Of a stretch of DNA of 64,000 nucleotides, positions 11,149-21,106 are shown one piece after another. The stretch spans positions 663,181,591 through 663,245,590 of the forward strand of contig OY856409.1 of NCBI GenBank assembly GCA_963693085.1. The letters are read 5' to 3'. Origin of the DNA: Alisma plantago-aquatica (lineage: Eukaryota; Streptophyta; Magnoliopsida; Alismatales; Alismataceae). The notes beneath the pieces were generated by a model. The model ran no database searches. It saw only the letters and a list, made by a program, of their open reading frames with translations, and had not been told where the DNA came from. How positions within the stretch are numbered: the first letter of the stretch is position 1; each line of letters begins with the position of its first letter. Both the position numbers and the translations under genes were made by a program.

Positions 11149-12493
11149 ATGGCATCTTCACATGAGGATCTCCGTCGCCAGATTACTACTGTTAAACTGG
11201 ATGGGAGAAACTATCAGCACTGGGTTTGTTCCATGCAGATCTATGTAAAATCTCAAGGGAAACTGTCACATTTGACGCGCGATCCACCTCCTGTGCCTGC
11301 TGCCACCGCCGACCAAGGATGTCAAAGCATATGATGACTGGGTTAAAGATGATTCAACTGTTATGACTTGGATTCGGAATAGCAGTGAGACAAAAATTAG
11401 TGTCACCTTATTATACCTGCAGACAGCCAAGCAGATGTGGGATCAGCTTGCTAGTACATACTCTCACAGCCAGAATCCGAAGAAAGTCTTTGATATCAAC
11501 AAGCAACTGAGTCGTCTACACTTCTCGGGATCTGATCTTATTGACTATTTTTCTGCCTTCAAGGGACTTTGGGGGGAATTGGAGGCCTACCATCCTTTGT
11601 CTACTGACTTGGCTACCATGCAATGTCAACGCCAGGAGTTGCAAGTAGTCCAGTTCCTGTGTGGCTTACCTGACTCATAAGTTGGGGTTGTGGGTCAGAT
11701 TCTGGCCAGTGATCCACTACCTACTCTACATAGTGCTTTTCAGCGTCTACAGTGCTTGTCACCATCCTCATCTGAGTCACCTTCTGATACTAGCGATACC
11801 ACTGCTCTTGCTGCTATGTCTGGCCGTGGTCGTGGCCGTGGCCGTGGACGTGGTCGTTCTCACGAAACCCGTCCTCCTCTTGGTGCTGGGAGGGGGAGGA
11901 GTTCTTCTGGATGTGGAGCACCTTTTGGCCCTCCTAATGTTGCACGCCCTCAGACTGGTCAACAGTTCTGCAGCTTCTGTGGCCGGTCTAATCATGTTGA
12001 AGAAAAATGTTGGGAGAAATGTGGAAAGCCCGCCTGGGCTAATGCAGCTTCTGATACCCATGCTACCACTGAGGTAATGTCACAGCCTACTGCTACTGAT
12101 GCATCCAGTTCTACTACTGCCGACTTCATCCGTGCTGAGGTGGAGCGTCTACTGCTCAAGCGTACTGGGTCATCCTATGGAACTGCTTCTGGAGCCCATG
12201 CTGCTGCATATTCTAGTTGTGATTCTGCTTTCATCAGTGCCCCCTCGCCTAGTACTGGTAATAAAAAATGGGTGATTGATTCAAGTGCATCGTCTCATTT
12301 ATCTGGAAATCGGTCTTTGTTTAAAACCTTATCTAAACCGGTTTCTAATTCTTCTGTTATGCTGGCTGATGGCTCCAAGACGGCTGTAGCTGGGGTTGGA
12401 GACATAATTTCTCAATTTTTGGTAAAATCTGCTCTATATGTGACTCGATTTCCGCTGAACTTATTATTTATTAGCAAAATTGTGCGTAGCCTG
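11149..12493 (+). pseudogene. Copia-B gag and protease (5' part of gag-pol)
   Basis: The ATG at 11149 starts MASSHEDLRRQITTVKLDG, the Copia gag N-terminus. A frameshift near 11310 shifts the reading into the DDWVKDDSTVMTW frame. A TAA at 11678-11680 interrupts gag where Copia-C has ESYVGVVDQIL. Next come a Gly-Arg run near 11822, a CCHC knuckle (CSFCGRSNHVEEKC, about 11970) and the protease box WVIDSSASSH with Asp at 12278-12280, where Gly of D-S-G is Ser. The frame is cut after VRSL by Copia-C and resumes at 17596 with NCSLTF. Confidence 0.9.
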
Positions 12494-12648
12494 TGTTACA
12501 TTTTATATTTCCTGTTTTACATAGCCTGCTATTTGTTTTGTTATTTCTCTTTTATATATGGACCTCTCTGTAATTCTTTAAGTATTATATATATGAGGGT
12601 GCACACATTGTGCAACCCTAAGCTCTCCAAACCTCATTGTTTTTCACA
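12494..12648 (+). repeat. Copia-C 5' LTR
   Basis: TGTTACA to TTTTCACA, with TATATATATGAGGGTGCACA near 12587 as a likely promoter. It shares this promoter-proximal block with the Copia-B LTR, while the upstream part differs. Confidence 0.95.
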
Positions 12649-12660
12649 TGGTATCAGAGC
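12649..12660 (+). other. Copia-C primer-binding site
   Basis: TGGTATCAGAGC is the exact plant initiator-Met tRNA complement, immediately after the LTR. Confidence 0.92.
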
Positions 12661-13168
12661 GGGACAATCCACCTTAAACCTAATCCCTATCTCCACTAAC
12701 CCTAGCCGCCACCACACTCCGAAATCTCCTTTTTTCGCCGCTACAGTATTGCTACAGTACCACCGTCGCGGCTACTGATCGCCGTCCACCCCTCCGCAGC
12801 CCTCCATCCACCTCTAATCCCCTAATAAACTCCATCCTTGTAGCCTAATCCACCACAGGACCCTCCGTCTAGCTCCGTTTCTCTTTCTGAAATCTCCGGA
12901 CAGCCTCGGTAACTTTCCAGTTCTGGCACGTTGACGGCGTAACGGGCTTCATCCTCTGTCTGCCTGCACCTCATGGTGGAGTGATTGATCCTCCATGTTG
13001 GCGTAGGTTTTTTCTCTTCATCTGCTGCCCCTACGTGGTTTTTTTTTTAAGATCCATGCGTGGATCTTCTACCATCTACTACTAGTCCATGTGTTGGACT
13101 TCTGCCTCTGACTGCTGACTACTCCTGCCTGTGCCAGCTTGCCTGTGCCTGCCTTCCTTCCTGTTCTC

Positions 13169-15705
13169 AGGGCGTCTTCTGGAGATGACTTCTGGAGAGA
13201 CTCGCGCCGTCAAGTTACCATTGTTAAACTTGACGGGCGCAATTACCAGCTTTGGGTGTACTCCTTTGTGATATATGACAAATCACAAGGGAAGTACTCT
13301 CATCTGATTCGCACTGGTCCGCCTCAGCCTGCAGCGAATGCGGATGAAAAAGACGTCAAAACTTTTGATGATTGGGTCCGTGAAGACTCGACTGTGATGA
13401 CATGGATTCTCAACAATGTCGTTGAGAAAATCAGTGTTACTTTACTTAGGCTACCTACGGCGAAGCAGATGTGGGATCAGCTCGCCAGTACCTACTCTCA
13501 CAGTCAGAATCCCAATAAGGTCTTCGACATAACCAAGCAACTAGGGCGACTCCAATTCACGGGATCTGACATCTCCGACTACTTCTCCACCTTCACCGGC
13601 CTGTGAGGTGAGTTGGAGACTTACCACCCACTGTCTACTGATCTGGCGACTATGCAGAAACAGCGGGCGGAACTACAGTTGATACAGTTTCTGAGTGGCT
13701 TGCCAGAATCCTATGTTGGCGTTGTGGATCAGATCTTGGCGAGTGATCCGCTCCCTACTTTGCAGAGTGCCTACCAGCATCTCCAACGCCTTTCTTCATC
13801 GACACCGTCTCCTGAGACTGGAGATTCTACTGCCCTGGCTGCTTGGGCCAGGCGTGGCCGTGGTCGTTCCACTGATGGTCGTCCTCCCCTGGGTGCAGGA
13901 TGGGGACGTGGACCTAGTGTTGGACGAGGAGACCCTCCTGCTGCCTCACCTCCTGCTGCTGCGCGTCCTCAGTAAGGACAGCGAGTGTGTACCTTCTGTG
14001 GCCGGTCTAACCATATTGAAGAAAAGTGCTGGGAAAAGTACGGTAAACCGGCTTGGGCGAATGCTGCTGCAGATTCATCGTCTACTGCTTCTGAGGCTGT
14101 TACTCCGACGCCTGAGCCAGCGACTGCAATAGCGACCGGAGACTACATTTGTGCTGAGGTGGAACGCCTCCTTCTTGAGCGTGTTGGCTCTTCGACTGCT
14201 GTTTCTACTAGTGGAGCACATGCCGCATACTCTAGTTATGATACTGCATTCCTGAGTTCCTCCTCACCTACTACTTCTGGTAATACCAAATGGGTGATAC
14301 ATTATGGTGCCTCTGCACATATATCTGGCAATAGATCTCTGTTTAAAACTCTATCTAAACTTGTCTGTAACTCTTCTGTTATGCTAGCTGATGGCTCAAA
14401 GTCTTCGGTCTTTGGAGTCGGTGATATTGTTTCTCAGTTTTGGCTCAAGTCTGCCTTATATGTGCCTAGATTTCCTCTGAACTTATTATCAGTCAGCAAA
14501 ATTTTACGAAGTTTGAACTGTAGCCTGACTTTTGTTCCTGGTTCATGTGTTTTTCAGGACCTTCACACGAGGATGAAGATCGGTGGGGGGTATGAAGGTG
14601 CTGATGGACTCTACTACTTGGACCAGTTACCGCGATCAGAGAAAGCTGCTATGGTATCTGCTTTATCGGCTTCTGTTTCTGCACTGCAGTGGCACTACAG
14701 GCTGGGACATCCATCGTCAGAGAAGTTGCGTCATTTAGTTTCTGACATTGGCAGTTGTAATTTTCAGTGTGAATCTTGTCAGCTGGGAAAACAGACTCGT
14801 ACTGTGTATCCTAGACGTAATACTGTGAGCAGTAAAAATATTTTTGATTTAGTTCACTCTGATGTATGGGGTCCATGCCATGTACCGAGTTTGTCTGGTT
14901 ACAAATATTTCATTCTATTTATTGATGACTTTTCTAGGACTACTTGGTTGTTTCTATTAAAAAGTAGGTCTGAAGTGCTGTCTACTATCAAATACTTTTT
15001 TGCTGAAATAAAAACGCAGTTTGGTTTTCCTGTTAAAGTTTTCCGCACCGATAATGCTTTAGAGTTTGTTAAGCAAGAAGTGGTGGTTTTCTGTAAATCT
15101 GTTAGTACGCTCCACCAAACTTCATGTGCCTATACCCCACAACAAAATGGTATCGCTGAGCGGAAAAATAGACACTTATTAGAAGTTACCAGGACTATCA
15201 TGATGCATTCTCATGTGCCCCGCTCCTATTGGCCTGAGGCTATTTTGACTGCGTGTTTTCTGATTAATAGGATGCCATCGTCTGTTATTGGAAATAAGAT
15301 TCATATACAGGTTCTGCAACTTGAGACTTCTTTGTTTGTTGTGCCTCCTAGAATTTTTGGGTGTACCTGCTTTGTCAGATTACTTGGACCTGCTTCTGAT
15401 AAATTGTCTCCTCGAGCTGCTAAATGCATTTTTCTGGGCTATTCTAGAACTCAGAAGGGTTACAAGTGTTATAATCCCAGTACAAGGAAATGGTTTACTA
15501 GTAGTGATGTTGTCTTTTTTGAAGATACACCGTATTATTCTTCAGCAGGAGATAATTTGCAGACAGACATTCTTACCTCTCCTTTGCCTGTTATTTCTGA
15601 CTGTGTGCCTGACAGTACTGACACTGTGACTACTGAAACTCAAGATCCTCCTCTTATTATTTATCAACGCAGGAATAGAGCACCTTCTACGCAAGTACCC
15701 CCCAA
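13169..15705 (+). pseudogene. Copia-C gag-protease-integrase
   Basis: Homology to the Copia-B gag start places the initiator at 13169-13171, which reads AGG instead of ATG. Gag runs RRQVTIVKLDG to SDYFSTFTGL, a TGA at 13604-13606 (Trp expected), then GELETYHPLSTDL. A TAA lies at 13973-13975. Next are a CCHC knuckle (CTFCGRSNHIEEKC, about 13985) and the protease box WVIHYGASAH (14291-14320), where the catalytic Asp is His (14300-14302). The pre-integrase HHCC region (HYRLGHPS, CESCQLGKQ; about 14692-14795) follows, then the integrase core with HSDVWGP, RTDNALEF and PQQNGIAERKNRH, all D,D,E residues present. A frameshift lies near the CCCCCC run at about 15697-15703. Confidence 0.93.
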
Positions 15706-17427
15706 GGCAACCAATCTTCTCCTCCAGAAGGTTCTGTTGCACCTGAGGTACACTCTGACCTTGACATACCTATTGCACTCAGAAAGGGTACTCGTTCCTG
15801 CACTTCTCATAGCATTGCTCAAATTGTATCTACTGCTCATCTGAATACTCATTCTAGCAATTTTGTATATGCTTTATCTGTTGTAGTTGTACCTAAGAAT
15901 GTTCAGGATGCATTGAAAAGTACTACTTGGACATCTGCTATGAAAGAAGAAATGATTGCTCTTACTGACAGAGACACTTGGGAGTTGGTGGATCCACCTC
16001 CTCAGTGTAAGCCTGTGGGCTGCAGGTGGGTATATGCCGTAAAATATCAACCTGATGGTATGGTTGAGAGGTTGAAAGCACGATTAGTTGCAAAGGGCTA
16101 TACTCAGACATATGGCATTGATTACTTTGAGACTTTTTCTCATGTTGCTTGCCTTAACTCTGTCAGGATTCTCCTATCTGTTGCTGTGAATCTGAACTGG
16201 CCTCTTCTGCAGCTTGATGTGAAAAATGTTTTTCTGTATGGTGACTTGCAGGAAGAAGTGTATATGGAGCAACCTCCTGGGTTTGTTGCTCAGGGGGAGT
16301 CTCACAAAGTATGCAGGCTTAAGAAGTCTATCTATGGGCTTAAGCAGAGTCCTCGTGCCTGGTTTGATAAGTTGAGCAGGATCATGATTGATTTTGGTTT
16401 TCTGAGGTCACAGGTTGACCACTCTGTGTTCACAAAAAAGACTTCAGCAGGTATTACTGTTCTGATTGTATATGTTGATGACATTATTATTTCTGGCAGC
16501 GACTCTCTTGGTATTCAGGCTACCAAAGATCATCTGGGCAAGCACTTTGCTACAAAAGATTTGGGCAGACTTCGGTATTTTCTTGGCATAGAGGTCTCTA
16601 GAACCTCTAATGCCCTGGTGCTTTCTCAGAGAAAGTATGTTCTTGATATTCTGCAGGAGACTGGTATGCTTGGAGCAAGACCTGCGGATACTCCTCTTGA
16701 TCCCAATGTGAATTGGGATGATGATTCCTCTTCTGTGTTTGCTGATCATAAAAAATTCAGGAGGTTGATTGGTAAATTGATTTATTTAACTGTTACTCGT
16801 CCTGATATTGCTACTGCATTGGGTCTTCTTAGCAGGTACCTTGACAAACCCAAACAGTGTCATTGGGATGTTGTATGTCAAGTCCTGAGATACTTAAAAA
16901 AGTCGCCTGGCAAGGGACTACATTATAAAAAGAATGGGCACTGTGTTCTTGAAGGGTATTCTGATTCTGATTATGCAGGCAGCAAAGTTGATAGAAAATC
17001 TACCTCCGGTTACTGTACTTTTATAGGAGGCAATCTTGTTACTTTGAGGAGCAAGAAACAGAATGTCGTTGCCAGATCTAGTGCTGAAGCTGAGTACAGG
17101 GCCATGGCCCATACTGCCTGTGAGTTACTGTGGGTACGTTCTCTCCTGAAAGAGTTTGGGATTGAGTCTTCTTCGGCCATTCCTATGCACTGTGATAACA
17201 GAACTGCCATCTTCATTGCAAATAATCTTGTCTATCATGAGCGCACTAAACACATTGAAGTTGACTGCCACTTCATCAGAGAATCTATTCTTGCTGGCAA
17301 GATATGCACTCCATTCACGAGATCAGAAGATCAAGTTGTTGATATCTTCACCAAGCTGTTGGCGAAGAAACAGTTCTGCACACTGATGGACAAGTTGGGC
17401 ATGATTGACATCTATGCTCCAACTTGA
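15706..17427 (+). CDS. Copia-C reverse transcriptase-RNase H (long intact frame of a broken gag-pol)
   Basis: This frame is open from about 15706 to TGA 17425-17427, and its first ATG after the shift lies at about 15940. It carries the Copia RT start (WTSAMKEEMIALTDRDTWELV), [21 protein letters not shown], the catalytic YVDD (16471-16482) and [18 protein letters not shown]. The RNase H region has GYSDSDYAGSKVDRKSTSGY and SSAEAEYRAMAHTACELLW. It ends in DIYAPT, with the stop next to the polypurine tract. RT copies the element RNA into cDNA in cytoplasmic particles. The domain is complete, but it depends on a polyprotein whose upstream part is damaged. Confidence 0.9.
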   Translation, partial: GNQSSPPEGSVAPEVHSDLDIPIALRKGTRSCTSHSIAQIVSTAHLNTHSSNFVYALSVVVVPKNVQDALKSTTWTSAMKEEMIALTDRDTWELVDPPPQCKPVGCRWVYAVKYQPDGMVERLKARLVAKGYTQTYGIDYFETFSHVACLNSVRILLSVAVNLNWPLLQLDVKNVFLYGDLQEEVYMEQPPGFVAQGESHKVCRLKKSIYGLKQSPRAWFDKLSRIMIDFGFLRSQVDHSVFTKKTSAGITVLIVYVDDIIISGSDSLGIQATKDHLGKHFATKDLGRLRYFLGIEVSRTSNALVLSQRKYVLDILQETGMLGARPADTPLDPNVNWDDDSSSVFADHKKFRRLIGKLIYLTVTRPDIATALGLLSRYLDKPKQCHWDVVCQVLRYLKKSPGKGLHYKKNGHCVLEGYSDSDYAGSKVDRKSTSGYCTFIGGNLVTLRSKKQNVVARSSAEAEYRAMAHTACELLWVRSLLKEFGIESSSAIPMHCDNRTAIFIANNLVYHERTKHIEVDCHFIRESILAGKICTPFTRSEDQVVDIFTKLLAKKQFCTLMDKLGMIDIYAPT

Positions 17428-17434
17428 GGGGGAG
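17421..17434 (+). other. Copia-C polypurine tract
   Basis: AACTTGAGGGGGAG overlaps the pol stop codon (TGA) and directly precedes the 3' LTR. It primes plus-strand synthesis. Confidence 0.85.
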
Positions 17435-17590
17435 CGTTACATTATATATTTCATGTTTTACATAGCCTGCTATTTGTTTTGGTATTTCTGTTTTATATAT
17501 GGACCTCTCTGTAATTCTTTTAAGTATTATATATATGAGGGTGCACACATTGTGCAACCCTAAGCTCTCCAAACCTCATTGTTTTTCACA
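17435..17590 (+). repeat. Copia-C 3' LTR
   Basis: Nearly identical to 12494-12648. It ends TTTTCACA and is followed by target duplication GCCTG and the resumed Copia-B coding sequence. Confidence 0.95.
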
Positions 17591-17595
17591 GCCTG

Positions 17596-20497
17596 AACTG
17601 CAGTCTCACATTCATTCCTGGTACTTGTACTTTTCAGGACCTTCGCACGAGGATGAAGATTGGTGGGGGGCATGAAGGACCTGATGGCCTATACTATCTG
17701 GATGAATTGAAAAAGACTGACAACTTGGTGCTATCTTCCGCTCTATCTTCATCAGTTTCAGCTTTACAGTGACACTACATGCTGGGACATCCATCTTCTG
17801 AAAAATTAAAGCATGTTATCTCTGGTGTAGGAACGCACAGTTTTCAGTGCGAGTCGTGTCAGTTAGGGAAACAGTCTAGAACTATATTTCCTAAAAGGTC
17901 CCAGATTAGCAGTAAAAACATTTTTGATCTTGTTCATTCAAATGTATGGGGTCTGTGTCATGTGCCAAGTTTGTCTAGCAATAAATACTTTATTTTTTTT
18001 ATTAACGATTTCTCTCATGCAACCTAGTTGTTTATGTTGAAAAATCGGTCTCAAGTGCTATCTACAATAAAATTCTTTTTTGTTGAAATAAAAACACAAT
18101 ATTCTGTGCCTATTAAAATTCTGAGAACTGATAATGCTTAGGAGTTTGTTCAGAAAGATGTTGAATTGTTATGTCGATCTGTGGGTACTATTCATCAGAC
18201 ATTTTGTGCTTATACATTTCAACAAAATGGAGATGCAGAAAGGAAAAATAGACATTTACTTGAGGTTGCTAGAACCATAATGTTGCATTCTAATGTACCT
18301 AGACATTTTTTGCCAGAAGCTATCCTGACTGCCTGTTTTCTGATTAAATAGAATGTTGTCGTCTGTTATTGGAAATAAGATTCTAGTTCAGGTTCTCCAG
18401 CCTGATGTAACTTTGTTTTCTGTACCTCCACGGATATTTCGGCTCCACTTGTTTTATGCGGTTACTTGGACCAAACTATGATAAATTATCTCCTAGAGTA
18501 GAAAAATGTATTTTTTTGGGTTATTCTCGTACTCAAAAAGGGTACTGGTGTTGTAGTCCTACTGGGAAAAAACGGTTCACAAGTAGTGATGTAGTCTTTT
18601 TTAAGGATATGCCTTTTTATTCTGCTAAAGGAGATACATTGGATTCTGATATAATCACAGCACCATTGCCTGTTACGAGTGATTGCACCTCTGACACTTC
18701 ACCTGCTGAAACTACTACTCCTCCACTTATTGTGTATAAACACAGGAACAGGTCCCAAAGTACTCAAGACCCCCCCATGCAGCACCAATCTTCTCTTCAA
18801 GAAGGTCCCACTCCTGCTGAGGTACACTCTGACTTAGATCTGCCTATTGCTCTCAGAAAAGGCACTCGTTCCTGTACTTCTCATAATATTGCTAATCATG
18901 TTTCTATTGCACATCTGAGTATTCATGCTAGTAACTTTGTGGCTGCTCTATCTGCTATTGTTGTTCCTAAGACTGTCCATGATGCCTTACAAAGCTCAAC
19001 CTGGATGACTGCCATGAAAGAAGAGATGACCGCTCTTACTGCCATGAACTTGGGAGTTGGTGGATCCACCTCCTAAGTGCAAACATGTTGGCTGCAGATG
19101 GGTCTATGCTGTAAAGTATCAACCTGATGGAACGGTGGAACGTTTGAAGGCACGACTGGTTGCAAAAGGGTATACTCAAACTTATGGAATTGACTATTTT
19201 GAGACATTTTTGCCTGTTGCAAGACTTAACTCTGTCAGAATTGTACTTTCTGTTGCTATTAATCTTAATTGGCCTCTTATTCAACTGGATGTTAAAAATG
19301 CCTTCCTGTATGGGGATCTTCAAGAAGAGGTTTATATGGAGCAACCTCCTGGGTTTGTTGCTCAGGGGGGGTCATATAAAGTTTGCAGGTTAAAAAAATC
19401 TATTTATGGACTCAAGTAGAGTCCTCAGGCATGGTTTGATAAATTAAGTAAAATCCTGACTGCTTTTGGTTTTCTGAGGTCACAGGTTGATCATTCTGTC
19501 TTTACAAAAAAGACTTCTTCTGGTATTGTCATTCTGATTGTTTATGTTGATGATATTATTCTATCTGGCAGGGATCATTCTGAGATTCAGGCCACTAAAG
19601 CACACTTGTGCAAACATTTTGCTACTAAAGATCTGGGGAGGCTACGATATTTTCTGGGCATTGAGGTATCTAGGACTTCTAATGCTCTTGTTTTATCCCA
19701 GAGGAAGTATGTTCTAGATCTGTTACAGAAGACTGGGATGCTTGGTGCACGGCCTGCTGATACTCCTCTGGATCCCAATATTAATTGGGATGATGATTCT
19801 TCTCCTATGTTTCCAGATAGTAAAAAAATATAGGAGACTGATTGGTAAGATGATCTATCTGATTGTTACTAGAGCCGATATTTCTACTGCAGTTGGTCTT
19901 CTTAGCAGGTACCTGGATAAGCCTAGACAGTGTCACTGGGATGCTCTCTGTAATATTCTGAGATATCTTAAGAAATCACCTGGCAAAGGCCTCTACTATA
20001 GAAAGCATGGACATTGTTCTCTGGAAGGCTACTCTGATTATGATTATGTTGGAAGTAAGATTGATAGAAAATCTACTTCAGGCTACTGTACTTATGTTGG
20101 AGGTAATATGGTCACTTGGAGAAGTAAAAAACAAAATGTTGTTGCCAAATCTAGTGTTGAAGCTGAATACAGGGCGATGGCCCACACTGCTTGTGAGCTC
20201 CTATGGGTACAATCTCTTCTGAAAGACTTCGGGGTTGAATCTTCTGCTGCTATCCCTATGCACTGTGACAATAAAGTTGTTATCTTCATTGCTAATAATC
20301 TTGTATATCATGAGCGCACAAAGCATATTGAAGTCGATTGTCATTTCATTCGAGAGACTATCTTATCTGGTAAGATCTGCACTCCTTTCACTCAGAAGAT
20401 CAGGTTGCTGATATGTTTACCAAGTTGCTGGCCAAGAAACATTTCAACTCGCTTGTGAACAAGTTGGGCATGATTGATATCTATGCTCCAACTTGAG
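17596..20497 (+). pseudogene. Copia-B integrase-RT-RNase H (3' part of gag-pol)
   Basis: It resumes with NCSLTFIPGTC. Then come the pre-integrase LGHPSSEKL and CESCQLGKQ, and an integrase core with lesions: HSNVWG (Asp of HSDVWG is Asn) and a TAG where Trp is expected (about 18025). Single-base insertions near 18349 and 18441, and a 2-bp deletion near 19040 relative to Copia-C, move the frame. RT keeps YVDD (19543-19554), with a TAG at 19417-19419 where Gln is expected. An insertion in an A run near 19830 shifts the RNase H frame, which still shows GYSDYDYVGSKIDRKSTSGY. It ends DIYAPT next to the polypurine tract. Confidence 0.9.
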
Positions 20498-20502
20498 GGG
20501 GG

Positions 20503-20637
20503 TGTTAATATATGTCTTTATTTACTGTTCTGTTAATTTACCTTTCTATTTGGACCTACATGTAATTGTTCCACTAATATACATATGAGGGTACACACAT
20601 TGTGTAACCCTACGCTTCCCAAATCTGTTTTGTCTCA
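20503..20637 (+). repeat. Copia-B 3' LTR
   Basis: TGTTAATA to TGTCTCA, matching 10555-10687. It follows the purine tract TTGAGGGGGG and precedes target duplication GTATT at 20638-20642. Confidence 0.93.
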
Positions 20638-20642
20638 GTATT

Positions 20643-21086
20643 CTTTGAGCTAAAGAGGCCTACACTTCAATTTCAGACACCAATCACCAATTTCCATGGT
20701 CCCATCATTCAAAGCTCCTCTAAGGAGCACAAAGGCCATTGATCGTCAACTTGGTATTCAACAATACTACCACAATTATCGAACCTCTTGGTCCCAGTTG
20801 CACTGCTACGGCTTTTGCAACTCATAGTCACGATGACAAGGTTGCAACAAGTGCCCTGCTTATGTGGAACAACTCGTGTAGGCTTCCCACAGCCACTTAT
20901 CCTCTTCATCCACAACTGTTAGCTATGAGGTTATTGGCCTCTTTTTTCTACTCCTAGCTCACCAAGGAGAAGAGTTGTTATAATTATTGAATGTCTACAT
21001 ATCCAAGCAAAGTAAAGCAAATACATATACTTACCATAATTTGAGACATATTTCTAGTTGCTAGCAGATACTCAAATATATTCCTA
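20643..21086. other. Non-coding DNA between Copia-B and the LINE
   Basis: No gene is recognised. Short open frames on both strands show no family motif. No kinase exon-2 signature is seen on the minus strand. Confidence 0.5.
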
Positions 21087-21106
21087 GACTCCTGATTTTA
21101 TATTTT
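21087..21106. repeat. LINE target-site duplication, left copy
   Basis: 20 bp identical to 24451-24470. Long variable duplications are typical of target-primed insertion. Confidence 0.95.

Larger units (their letters stand above)
12494..17590 (+). mobile_element. Copia-C: Ty1/copia retrotransposon nested in Copia-B
   Basis: LTRs of 155 and 156 bp (12494-12648, 17435-17590) begin TG (CG in the 3' copy) and end CA. Target duplication GCCTG is at 12489-12493 and 17591-17595, inside the Copia-B polyprotein gene. A perfect TGGTATCAGAGC primer site and a GAGGGGGAG polypurine tract are present. The LTRs differ at 5 positions and one T indel. It is the least decayed Copia here: pol reads through with few lesions, but the protease Asp is lost, gag has stops, the expected gag ATG is AGG, and one frameshift separates integrase from RT. 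It is therefore not autonomous as it stands. Confidence 0.96.
10555..20637 (+). mobile_element. Copia-B: Ty1/copia retrotransposon split by Copia-C
   Basis: LTRs of 133 and 135 bp lie at 10555-10687 and 20503-20637. Target duplication GTATT is at 10550-10554 and 20638-20642. The element carries gag-pol in Copia order, interrupted at 12493/12494 by Copia-C; removing Copia-C and one copy of its target duplication rejoins the Copia-B frame. Without the insert Copia-B is about 5 kb. Its LTRs differ at about 4 positions plus a 2-bp indel. It is related to Copia-C, with the same protein order and the same tRNA primer type, but has its own LTR sequence. Frameshifts and stops make it non-functional. 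Confidence 0.95.

Noticed and set aside
20709..20915. Possible second kinase exon on the minus strand
   Set aside because: Its translation shows none of the expected kinase motifs and no acceptor fits the phase-1 donor.
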